A stretch of 25,592 nucleotides of DNA, from NCBI GenBank assembly GCA_964602735.1, contig CAZRRV010000021.1, forward strand, positions 1 through 25,592, given 5' to 3'. This stretch comes from CAZRRV01 sp964602735. GTDB taxonomy: Bacteria; Bacillota; Clostridia; Oscillospirales; Acutalibacteraceae. The position numbers and the translations under genes were made by a program. Within the stretch, counting starts at the first letter, position 1; every line of letters starts with the position of its first letter. Below the pieces are notes generated by a model. That model did no database searches. It was not told the DNA's origin and saw nothing but the letters and a program-made list of their open reading frames with translations. Positions 7,579 to 14,467 of the stretch are shown piece by piece.

Positions 7579-7610
7579 AAAAAAAGCGGCGGGAAAATAC
7601 GCCGCCGTTT
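7579..7610 (-). terminator. Rho-independent terminator of the gatCAB-aspS-birA operon
   Basis: On the minus strand a CGGCGG / CCGCCG stem is followed by CTTTTTTT just after the birA stop codon. The plus strand also shows GCCGCCG followed by five T, so it may work in both directions. Confidence 0.8.
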
Positions 7611-8480
7611 TTATACTCGTATGCTTACCTCGCCGGAATTCAGGCGAATTAACTCTCCGTTTTCTTTCCTTACAAGTAACGCGCCGTCGTTATCTATATT
7701 GACGGCAAGAGCCGAAAATTCGACGCCGTTGCGAACCACGGTGACCGTTTTCCCCAAAACCGCCGAGCGCCGCCTGCTCTCTTCCAAAAAAACCCGGCTG
7801 CCGAGGCGCGCAAGTCCGCTTTCAAGTTCGCGGCACACACGCGCCGCCAAAAGGTTACGATCAATCTGTTTCCCGCATTCGTTTTCTATCGAGGTTGCTG
7901 TTCCGCGCAATTCGGCGGGAAATTCCCGTTTTCCGCAGTTTATTCCGATACCGATAATAAAATATTCAAACCCCGCCGTCTCCGGCCGCATTCCCGACTC
8001 GGTTAAGATACCGCAAACTTTTCCGCCGTTTATAAGCAGGTCATTCACCCACTTTATCTTTACGGCGACGTCCGCGACAGACTCGATTGCCCGCGCGACC
8101 GCTACGGCGCACATCGAGGTCAAAAGCGACGGATCCCATCCGTTACGCGGGCGGACAACCGCGCTTAAATAAATCCCGGAATTGGCCGGCGAGTAAAACC
8201 GCCTGCCCTGCCTTCCCCTGCCCGCTGTCTGCTCGTTTGCCAGCACCACCGTACCGTCGGGGCAGCCGCTTTCGGCGAGCTCTTTCGCCCGCGTGTTGGT
8301 GGAATCCGTCGTATTATAATAATACAGCGGCGTTCCGAACCGGCACCCTTTAAGCAAATCCGCTATTAATCCGGGATCCGTAACCTCCCCCTCTGCGGCA
8401 TTGCCGGCCGCGTTTATCCTCCGGGTGCAGTCCGCCGGATCGCGACGGTTCCCCGACAAAAAATCCGTTTTCGGAGGCAA
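7611..8480 (-). CDS. birA: Biotin--[acetyl-CoA-carboxylase] ligase (catalytic-only BirA)
   Basis: Activates biotin as biotinyl-AMP and attaches it to the biotin carrier protein lysine. Motifs are GRGRQGR (87-93, adenylate/biotin loop), KWVNDLL (143-149; usually KWPND) and GKVCGILTE, followed by the C-terminal SH3-like domain with GKTVTVV and NIDNDGALLV. There is no N-terminal winged helix, so it should not act as the biotin-operon repressor. The first ~45 residues are not clearly part of the family. The start is TTG at 8480, 3 nt after the aspS stop, with GGAG within the last aspS codons; I see no better downstream start before the conserved domain. Last gene of the gatCAB-aspS operon. Confidence 0.92.
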   Translation of the reverse strand: MPPKTDFLSGNRRDPADCTRRINAAGNAAEGEVTDPGLIADLLKGCRFGTPLYYYNTTDSTNTRAKELAESGCPDGTVVLANEQTAGRGRQGRRFYSPANSGIYLSAVVRPRNGWDPSLLTSMCAVAVARAIESVADVAVKIKWVNDLLINGGKVCGILTESGMRPETAGFEYFIIGIGINCGKREFPAELRGTATSIENECGKQIDRNLLAARVCRELESGLARLGSRVFLEESRRRSAVLGKTVTVVRNGVEFSALAVNIDNDGALLVRKENGELIRLNSGEVSIRV

Positions 8481-8483
8481 CGG

Positions 8484-9788
8484 CTACGGCTCCAGATGAT
8501 TGATATCGCGGGGGAAAAGCGAAGCCTCCCTGATATTCTGAAGATTCAAGAGTTTCATAACCAGCCGTTCGAGCCCGATGCCGAGGCCGCCGTGCGGCGG
8601 CATCCCGTACTTGAAAATCTGAAGATATGATTCGAAATCATCGGGATTCAAATTCATACGGCGCATTTTTTCAACCTGTTCGGAATAATCGTGGATGCGC
8701 TGCCCCCCGGTCGTTATTTCAAGGCCGCGAAACAGAAGATCGAAACTTTCCGCGGTGCGGGGATCGTCGCGCGAATCCATGGCGTAAAACGGCCTTTTCG
8801 CGGCGGGAAATTTTGTTACAAACACGAAGTCGCTGCCCGTTTCGGCTTTGATATACTCCGAAAGTTTTACCTCGTCGGCAGGATCGAGATCGTGTTTTTT
8901 CGCGTTTCCGCCGACAATCCCCGCCGCCTCGATAAACGTAACGGAGGGAATATCCCCCACTTCCGGCAAATCGGCTTCGGTTATTTTTAGCTCATAACCG
9001 TAATTTTCCGCCACATAATCAACGATATACCGCATCAGCGCGGTTTCAAGCGCCATAACGTCGTTCATATCGTTTATATAACCCATTTCAAGATCGAGCC
9101 CGATGTATTCGTTCAAATGGCGGGTTGTGTTATGCTTTTCGGCGCGGAAAACCGGCGCGATTTCAAACACACGGTCGAACGCCGCCACACAGGTCTGCTT
9201 GTAAAACTGCGGGCTTTGGGCAAGATAAGCGTCGTTATCGAAATATTTGAGTTTGAAAATATTGGCGCCTCCTTCGGCGCCCGCCGACACGATTTTCGGA
9301 GTGTGGATTTCGGTAAAGCCGTTTTGCGTTAAGAAGCGTCGAAAGCCCTCGCATACTCCCTCGGCTATTTTGAACACCGCTCTTGCCCGCGGGTTGCGGA
9401 TGGCGGCGGCGCGGTATTTTACAGCCGCGTCGATTGAACAGCCGAGTTTTCTGGCCGACACATGAAGGGGGTACTCCTCGGCCGGCGAGGTGATAACCGT
9501 AAGCTCCGACAGTCGGATCTCGAGTCCCAACGGAGCGCGCGGTTCGCTTCTTACGGTACCCGCTGCGCGAACATAGCAACCTTCTTTTACCGGGGAAAGA
9601 TCAATCCCCGATTCATCCTTTTCGCAAACCGACTGTATAACATACCGCCCCGTGCGCAACATAACGAAAGCGAACCGCCCCATATCTTTAACCTTATGGA
9701 CACAGGCTTCCACCGCCGCCGTTTTTCCGTCTTGCAGCATCGAGAGGCTAAAAGCGGGCTTCAGATTTTTTCCGTCGATTACATTCAT
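8484..9788 (-). CDS. aspS: Aspartyl-tRNA synthetase, archaeal/eukaryotic type, probably non-discriminating (Asp-tRNA(Asp/Asn))
   Basis: Class II synthetase of 434 aa without the GAD insertion of bacterial-type AspRS (~590 aa). An N-terminal OB-fold anticodon-binding domain (about 1-105) is followed by the catalytic core: motif 2 FRAEKHNTTRHLNEY, flipping-loop region GGANIF, QSPQFYKQ, and motif 3 GIGLERLVMKLL. In the OB-fold, H31 (VHKVKDMG) and P86 (PRAPLGLEI) occupy the positions that are Trp and Lys in discriminating archaeal AspRS; His and Pro there mark enzymes that also charge tRNA(Asn). The gene starts 10 nt after gatB, whose product complex converts Asp-tRNA(Asn) to Asn-tRNA(Asn). The Shine-Dalgarno AGGA overlaps the gatB stop. 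Confidence 0.95.
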   Translation of the reverse strand: MNVIDGKNLKPAFSLSMLQDGKTAAVEACVHKVKDMGRFAFVMLRTGRYVIQSVCEKDESGIDLSPVKEGCYVRAAGTVRSEPRAPLGLEIRLSELTVITSPAEEYPLHVSARKLGCSIDAAVKYRAAAIRNPRARAVFKIAEGVCEGFRRFLTQNGFTEIHTPKIVSAGAEGGANIFKLKYFDNDAYLAQSPQFYKQTCVAAFDRVFEIAPVFRAEKHNTTRHLNEYIGLDLEMGYINDMNDVMALETALMRYIVDYVAENYGYELKITEADLPEVGDIPSVTFIEAAGIVGGNAKKHDLDPADEVKLSEYIKAETGSDFVFVTKFPAAKRPFYAMDSRDDPRTAESFDLLFRGLEITTGGQRIHDYSEQVEKMRRMNLNPDDFESYLQIFKYGMPPHGGLGIGLERLVMKLLNLQNIREASLFPRDINHLEP

Positions 9789-9798
9789 ATCGAAATTC

Positions 9799-11220
9799 CT
9801 AACCTTTCAGCGCTTTCAGCAGTTCGGCGCGAACCGTTTGAGGATTCGCCGATTTGCCGACTTTCGCGCACACTCTGCCCATCAAAAAACCGAAAACCTT
9901 TTCGCTTCCCGCGCGGTACTCGCCGACAGCTTTCCCGTTTTCGTCCATTACCTTCCGTATCGCTTCCCGCAGAGCGCCGGAATCCTCAACCGTTAAATAC
10001 CCGCGGCTTTCGGCGATTTGTTCGGGCTTCCCGCCCTCTTCGTACATTATCCGCAGAATCTCTTTCGCGGCGTTTTTGCTTATTTTGCCGTCCTGCGAAA
10101 GCCGCACAAGTTCCGCGAAATCCTCCGGGGTGAACTTCAAATCCCCGGCGGTTTCGCCCGCAAGGTTAAGTCGGCGCAGGAGTTCGACGGTTGCCATATT
10201 GGCGATCGGCTTATACGCGGGATATACCGCGACGGCGCGATCGTAAAAATCCGACAAATCCTTATCCGAAATCAGCAGCCTCGCGTCGGCCTCCGGCAAC
10301 CCGTAAACGACGGTGTAACGGGAAAATCTCGCGTCGGGCATTTCGGGCTGCGACGCGCGTATCTCGCCGATGTCTTCATCCGAAAGATATATCGGCGGCA
10401 GATCAGGTTCGGGAAAATAGCGGTAGTCGTGCGCCTCTTCTTTTGAGCGCAGCGGCTTCGTGGTGCCTCTGTTTTCGTTAAAATGCAACGTCTGCTGGAT
10501 AACGGGTTTGCCCCGGTCGAGCAGTTCGGCCTGCCGTTGGCGTTCGTATTCGATCGCCCTTACTATCGATTTGAACGAGTTCAGATTTTTAATTTCCGTT
10601 CTGGTGCCGAATTCACTGTCGCCCGGCCGCATCAGGGATATATTTACATCACAGCGCAGAGATCCCTGCTCCATTTTCGAATCGCTAACCCCCGCGTATT
10701 TAAGCCTGGCGGCGATCTCCTCGGTCAGCGCCCGCGCCTCCTCCGCGCCGGATATATCCGGCTCGGTTACGATTTCAATCAGAGGGACGCCGCAACGGTT
10801 ATAATCCGCGTAAGACACACCCTCGTAATCGTCGTGGGTAAGTTTACCCGCGTCTTCCTCGATATGGATGCGGTTGATACGTATTTTTTTGCCGCCTATA
10901 TCAACGGCACCGTCGGTACAGATGGGATAATAGAACTGGGTTATCTGATAAGCCTTGGGCAAATCGGGATAAAAGTAATTTTTGCGATCGAACGCGCTGT
11001 AATTGTGAATCTTACAGTTTAACGCCAGCCCGGCTCTTACGGCGAGGGTGGCGGCGCCGCGGTTGAACACCGGCAAAGTACCCGGCATACCAGAACAGCG
11101 AGGGCATACCCTTGTGTTTTCCTCTCCGCCGAAAAGAGCGCCGCAGGTACAGAATACTTTTGAATTTGTAAGAAGCTCGGCGTGAATTTCAAGCCCGATT
11201 ACGGTTATATAATCATTCAT
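9799..11220 (-). CDS. gatB: Asp-tRNA(Asn)/Glu-tRNA(Gln) amidotransferase subunit B
   Basis: Kinase/transamidation and tRNA-binding subunit of GatCAB, 473 aa, normal length. Landmarks are GLEIHAEL at the N-terminus, the zinc site FCTCG (C24, C26) with CPRC (C39, C42), NYFYPDLPKAYQI, EEDAGKLTHD, NRCGVPLIEIVTEPD, GTRTEIKNLNSF and the YqeY-like tail ending GSEKVFGFLMGRV. ATG at 11220 follows the gatA stop by 4 nt. It acts with GatA, GatC and the neighbouring AspRS. Confidence 0.97.
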   Translation of the reverse strand: MNDYITVIGLEIHAELLTNSKVFCTCGALFGGEENTRVCPRCSGMPGTLPVFNRGAATLAVRAGLALNCKIHNYSAFDRKNYFYPDLPKAYQITQFYYPICTDGAVDIGGKKIRINRIHIEEDAGKLTHDDYEGVSYADYNRCGVPLIEIVTEPDISGAEEARALTEEIAARLKYAGVSDSKMEQGSLRCDVNISLMRPGDSEFGTRTEIKNLNSFKSIVRAIEYERQRQAELLDRGKPVIQQTLHFNENRGTTKPLRSKEEAHDYRYFPEPDLPPIYLSDEDIGEIRASQPEMPDARFSRYTVVYGLPEADARLLISDKDLSDFYDRAVAVYPAYKPIANMATVELLRRLNLAGETAGDLKFTPEDFAELVRLSQDGKISKNAAKEILRIMYEEGGKPEQIAESRGYLTVEDSGALREAIRKVMDENGKAVGEYRAGSEKVFGFLMGRVCAKVGKSANPQTVRAELLKALKG

Positions 11221-11224
11221 GCGT

Positions 11225-12655
11225 TCACCCTATTTCCCGTTGATAGCGGTCGGCAACCGCCAAAATAAAGGATTCGTCAAACGGTCTGCCTATTATGCTC
11301 ATTCCGACGGGCATACCGCCCTCTCCCTCGCCGCAGTTTAACGATACGGCGGGCAGACCGGCAATATTCACCGTAACGGTACAAATGTCGGCCGAATACA
11401 TCTTTACGGGATCGTTCTCCTGTTCCCCGATATGATAGGCGACAGTAGGCGCGGTGGGCGTTAAAATACAGTCGCACCCGCTTAAAATGGCGTCGTATTC
11501 CTCTTTGATTTTTGCGCGCACGCTTACCGCTTTGGCATAATAAGCGTCGTAATATCCGCTCGAAAGGGCGTAATTGCCGAGCATAATGCGCCGCTTGACC
11601 TCGCTGCCGAACCCCTCGCGGCGCGAATTGGCGATTAGCTCTTCGTATGTGTCTCCGATTTCGCTGCGATGGCCGTATTTTATACCGTCGTAACGGGAAA
11701 GATTGCTCGCCGCCTCCGCCGATGAAATAAGATAATACGAAGAAACGGCGTATTTAAGCCCCGGCAGCGAAACTTCGCACAGTTCGCAGCCCAATCTTTG
11801 TAATTCATTCGCCGCCGCGAGAACAGCGTTTTTAACATCGTCGTCCACGCCCTCGAAAAATTCGCGCGGCAAACCTATTTTTACGCCTTTTAGCGTCATA
11901 CCGAACCTGCAAAGAGCCGATTTATCGGTTTTTTTACTTGTCTGATCGTTTTCGTCAAACCCGCGCACGGCGTCGTACAGCAAGGCGCAGTCTTCCGCCG
12001 AACGGGCGACGGGCCCTATCTGGTCGAGCGAAGAGGCGAAAGCAACCAGCCCGTACCGCGATACGGCTCCGTATGTCGGCTTAAGGCCGGTAACTCCGCA
12101 GAAAGCCGCGGGTTGGCGAATCGACCCGCCCGTGTCGCTGCCGAGCGAGCCGGCGCAAAGATCCGCAGCCACAGCAGCGGCCGAACCGCCCGAAGAACCG
12201 CCCGGCACCCGAGTTTCGTCACGCGGGTTTTTCACTCCCCCGAAATATGATGTCTGCGAAGAGCCGCCCATGGCAAATTCATCCATATTAGTTTTGCCGA
12301 GCAGAACGGTGTTCTGCTCTTCAAGTTTTAATACCGCCGTCGCGGTATAGGGCGGTATAAAATCCTCAAGCATACGCGACGCGCAGGTTGTTCGTATGCC
12401 CTCGGTACATATATTGTCTTTAATCGCGAGAGGTATGCCGGTCAGCGGCGCGGCACTGCCCGCGTTCAAACGCTTTTGCGCCTTATCGGCGTCGCTTAAC
12501 GCGCGATCGCCAGTGACGGTTATATAAGCATTAAGCGACTTCCGGGTTTCGATTTCTCTTAAAAAATGCTCCGCCGCCTCTCTGGCGCTGATTTTCTTCT
12601 CTTTAAGCGAACGGGAAAGAGCCGCTATGCCCCACTCGGAAAATATTTCACTCAC
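11225..12655 (-). CDS. gatA: Asp-tRNA(Asn)/Glu-tRNA(Gln) amidotransferase subunit A
   Basis: Glutaminase subunit of GatCAB, 476 aa, amidase-signature family. The Ser-cisSer-Lys catalytic triad is present: K79 (LAIKDNI), S154 (PGGSSGGSAAAV) and S178 (DTGGSIRQPA), at the same positions as in characterised bacterial GatA. It releases ammonia from glutamine, which is channelled to GatB. The gene lies 3 nt after gatC and 4 nt before gatB, so the three subunits are translated from one message. Confidence 0.97.
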   Translation of the reverse strand: MSEIFSEWGIAALSRSLKEKKISAREAAEHFLREIETRKSLNAYITVTGDRALSDADKAQKRLNAGSAAPLTGIPLAIKDNICTEGIRTTCASRMLEDFIPPYTATAVLKLEEQNTVLLGKTNMDEFAMGGSSQTSYFGGVKNPRDETRVPGGSSGGSAAAVAADLCAGSLGSDTGGSIRQPAAFCGVTGLKPTYGAVSRYGLVAFASSLDQIGPVARSAEDCALLYDAVRGFDENDQTSKKTDKSALCRFGMTLKGVKIGLPREFFEGVDDDVKNAVLAAANELQRLGCELCEVSLPGLKYAVSSYYLISSAEAASNLSRYDGIKYGHRSEIGDTYEELIANSRREGFGSEVKRRIMLGNYALSSGYYDAYYAKAVSVRAKIKEEYDAILSGCDCILTPTAPTVAYHIGEQENDPVKMYSADICTVTVNIAGLPAVSLNCGEGEGGMPVGMSIIGRPFDESFILAVADRYQREIG

Positions 12656-12658
12656 GGT

Positions 12659-12937
12659 CTACACCACCTTCGGCACACGGAAAAAGGTTTCGCTCTTTTC
12701 CTTCGCGTTGGCAAGAATTTGCCCGCGCGGCAAAGACGGCCGCGCCGTATCGTCGCGCAAAGCGGAGTAATCCGCCGCGTTTGAAAAATCGGGCTTTGCC
12801 CGCAGTGTAAAATCGGCTATGGTATCCATTAACCCGACAATGTCGCTCATCTCGCCAGCGACGGTTTCAAGCTCTTCGTCGGTAAACGCAAGCTTTGAAA
12901 GATCGGCAAGATGCCGCGTCGTCTGCAAATCGACCAT
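12659..12937 (-). CDS. gatC: Asp-tRNA(Asn)/Glu-tRNA(Gln) amidotransferase subunit C
   Basis: Small belt subunit (92 aa) that wraps the GatA-GatB interface. Recognisable features are the N-terminal LADLSKLAFTDEEL helix, the FTLRAKPDFSNAAD linker and the C-terminal FFRVPKVV strand that normally ends GatC. It is first in the operon, with ATG at 12937 behind a GGAAAGGGCGGAA purine tract. Confidence 0.95.
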   Translation of the reverse strand: MVDLQTTRHLADLSKLAFTDEELETVAGEMSDIVGLMDTIADFTLRAKPDFSNAADYSALRDDTARPSLPRGQILANAKEKSETFFRVPKVV

Positions 12938-12997
12938 AATAATTCCGCCCTTTCCGGCCGCCGTAATTTACGGCCGCTCAGCTTATTCACCGTTGCC

Positions 12998-13026
12998 ATT
13001 ATACTACAAAAGTCCGACAATTACAA
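12998..13026 (-). promoter_or_regulatory. Promoter of the gatCAB-aspS-birA operon
   Basis: On the minus strand TTGTAA (13026-13021) and TATAAT (13003-12998) are exactly 17 bp apart. The short leader contains the palindrome CCGTAAATTACGG (about 12961-12973), extended by GC pairs into a hairpin. Confidence 0.75.
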
Positions 13027-13051
13027 GTACATCTCTCGTTATCGGACAATA

Positions 13052-13226
13052 GGCAATACCGCATAATGATTGTACGTCGGATGCGCCGCAGGATTTTTCG
13101 TTAAGAGAAAGCAAAAAGCGCTGGAAATACCTCCCCATATTTCCGGGCATTTTCGTGAAATATAAAGGAAAATATGCCGGGCAGACGACGTCGGGAGCCG
13201 TCAGGAGATCACCCGGCGGTGTTGCC
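13052..13226 (+). repeat. Dispersed intergenic repeat, copy 2 (175 bp, best preserved)
   Basis: It starts GGCAATACCGC and ends GGCGGTGTTGCC, giving 11-bp terminal inverted repeats with one mismatch. Internally GGAAATA pairs with TATTTCC, and GGGCAT pairs with ATGCCGG farther right, with GTGAAATATAAAGG between them. It lies between the dnaJ terminator and the gatC promoter, 26 bp outside the -35. Confidence 0.85.
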
Positions 13227-13230
13227 GATA

Positions 13231-13269
13231 TTAAAACCGCGGCGCCGCGTAAATCCGCGGCGCCGCAGA
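13231..13269 (-). terminator. Terminator of the hrcA-grpE-dnaK-dnaJ operon
   Basis: Two copies of the self-complementary GCGGCGCCGC surround a short AT spacer and can form a very stable hairpin; on the minus strand it is followed by GGTTTTAATAT. Confidence 0.7.
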
Positions 13270-13277
13270 AGGCAATG

Positions 13278-14420
13278 TTAATCCCCGAAAAAGTTTTTGA
13301 GTTTTTCGAAAAAGGATTTTCTTTCCCTGTAATTCTTTTCGCCTACGGCGCTGTCGAACTGTTTTATAAGTTCCCGCTGCTCTTTTGTAAGATTTTTCGG
13401 AATTTCGACGATGATTTTTACGTATTCATCGCCGCGTCCGCCGTAGTTCAGCCGTTGGATACCTTTGCCGCGCAGTTTGAACTCGTCTCCGGGCTGCGTT
13501 CCCTCGTGTATGTTAAACTGAACCTTGCCGTCTAACGTGGGGACGGTGATGTCGGCGCCGAGAGCCGCCTGAGCAAAAGTTACGGGAACCTCGCAGTGAA
13601 TATCGTACCCGTTCCGCGTGAAAATCGGGTGGGGACGCACGGCTACATGAATGTGCAGATCTCCGGGCGAACCCCCGTTTACTCCTGCGTCTCCGCCGCC
13701 GCGCATATTTATTATCTGCCCGTCATCGATGCCGGCGGGTATGTCGACAATTCTGTCTTTGGTCAGGCGCACGCGGCCTTTACCGGCGCAGTTGCGACAG
13801 GGTTTGTCGATTATTTTCCCCGTTCCGCGGCACTGATCGCAAACGCGGGTGGTCTGCATTGCGCCGAACGGTGTCCGCTGGGTAACATTTATCTGACCGG
13901 TTCCGTGGCAGGACGGACAGGTTCTCGGCTTACTCCCGGGTTCCGCCCCGGTCCCGTGGCAGGTTTCGCAATTTTCGACACGGGTAACCGTAATCGTTTT
14001 TTTACAGCCTTTCGCGGCCTCTTCGAACGACAGATTTACGGTGGCCGAAGTATCCGCGCCTTTCCTCGCGGCGTTCGGGTTGGAGGACTGCCCGAACCCG
14101 CCGCCGAAGAATGAGCCGAATATGTCTCCCAAATCGTCGAAATTGCCGAATCCTCCGAATCCGCCTCCGCCCCCGCCGGCGCCGTAGTTGGGATCGACAC
14201 CCGCATGGCCGTACTGATCGTATCTGGCGCGCTTATCGGCGTCGGACAGCACTTCGTACGCCTCGTTTATCTCCTTGAACTTCGCCTCGGCGTTCTTGTC
14301 GCCCGGATTCAAATCGGGATGATATTTTTTCGCCGCCGCGCGGTACGCTTTCTTGATTTCATCGTCCGAAGCTCCGCGATCAACACCGAGCACCTCGTAA
14401 TAGTCCTGTTTTTCTGCCAA
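13278..14420 (-). CDS. dnaJ: Chaperone protein DnaJ (Hsp40)
   Basis: Co-chaperone that stimulates DnaK ATPase and delivers unfolded clients, 380 aa. The J domain has HPD at 34-36; a Gly/Phe-rich stretch spans about 78-111; four CxxCxGxG zinc-finger repeats begin at C151, C168, C194 and C208 (the last is CRNCAGKG); the C-terminal substrate-binding and dimerisation domains follow. The start is TTG at 14420, with GAGGGAG about 10 nt upstream. The gene lies 47 nt downstream of dnaK and ends the heat-shock operon. Confidence 0.97.
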   Translation of the reverse strand: MAEKQDYYEVLGVDRGASDDEIKKAYRAAAKKYHPDLNPGDKNAEAKFKEINEAYEVLSDADKRARYDQYGHAGVDPNYGAGGGGGGFGGFGNFDDLGDIFGSFFGGGFGQSSNPNAARKGADTSATVNLSFEEAAKGCKKTITVTRVENCETCHGTGAEPGSKPRTCPSCHGTGQINVTQRTPFGAMQTTRVCDQCRGTGKIIDKPCRNCAGKGRVRLTKDRIVDIPAGIDDGQIINMRGGGDAGVNGGSPGDLHIHVAVRPHPIFTRNGYDIHCEVPVTFAQAALGADITVPTLDGKVQFNIHEGTQPGDEFKLRGKGIQRLNYGGRGDEYVKIIVEIPKNLTKEQRELIKQFDSAVGEKNYRERKSFFEKLKNFFGD

Positions 14421-14467
14421 CCGCTTAACACTCCCTCAAAAAGACGGGCTGTCGCCGTTCTTACCGG

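Larger units (their letters stand above)
7302..7610. other. Convergent intergenic region with two hairpins
   Basis: Between the deoR stop and the birA stop no open frame with a ribosome site is convincing. The only supported elements are the hairpin at 7439-7470 and the terminator at 7579-7610. Confidence 0.5.

Noticed and set aside
13155..13535. Plus-strand 126-codon open frame starting in repeat copy 2
   Set aside because: It runs through the dnaJ terminator into the antisense of dnaJ; the continuation is a shadow of a real gene.
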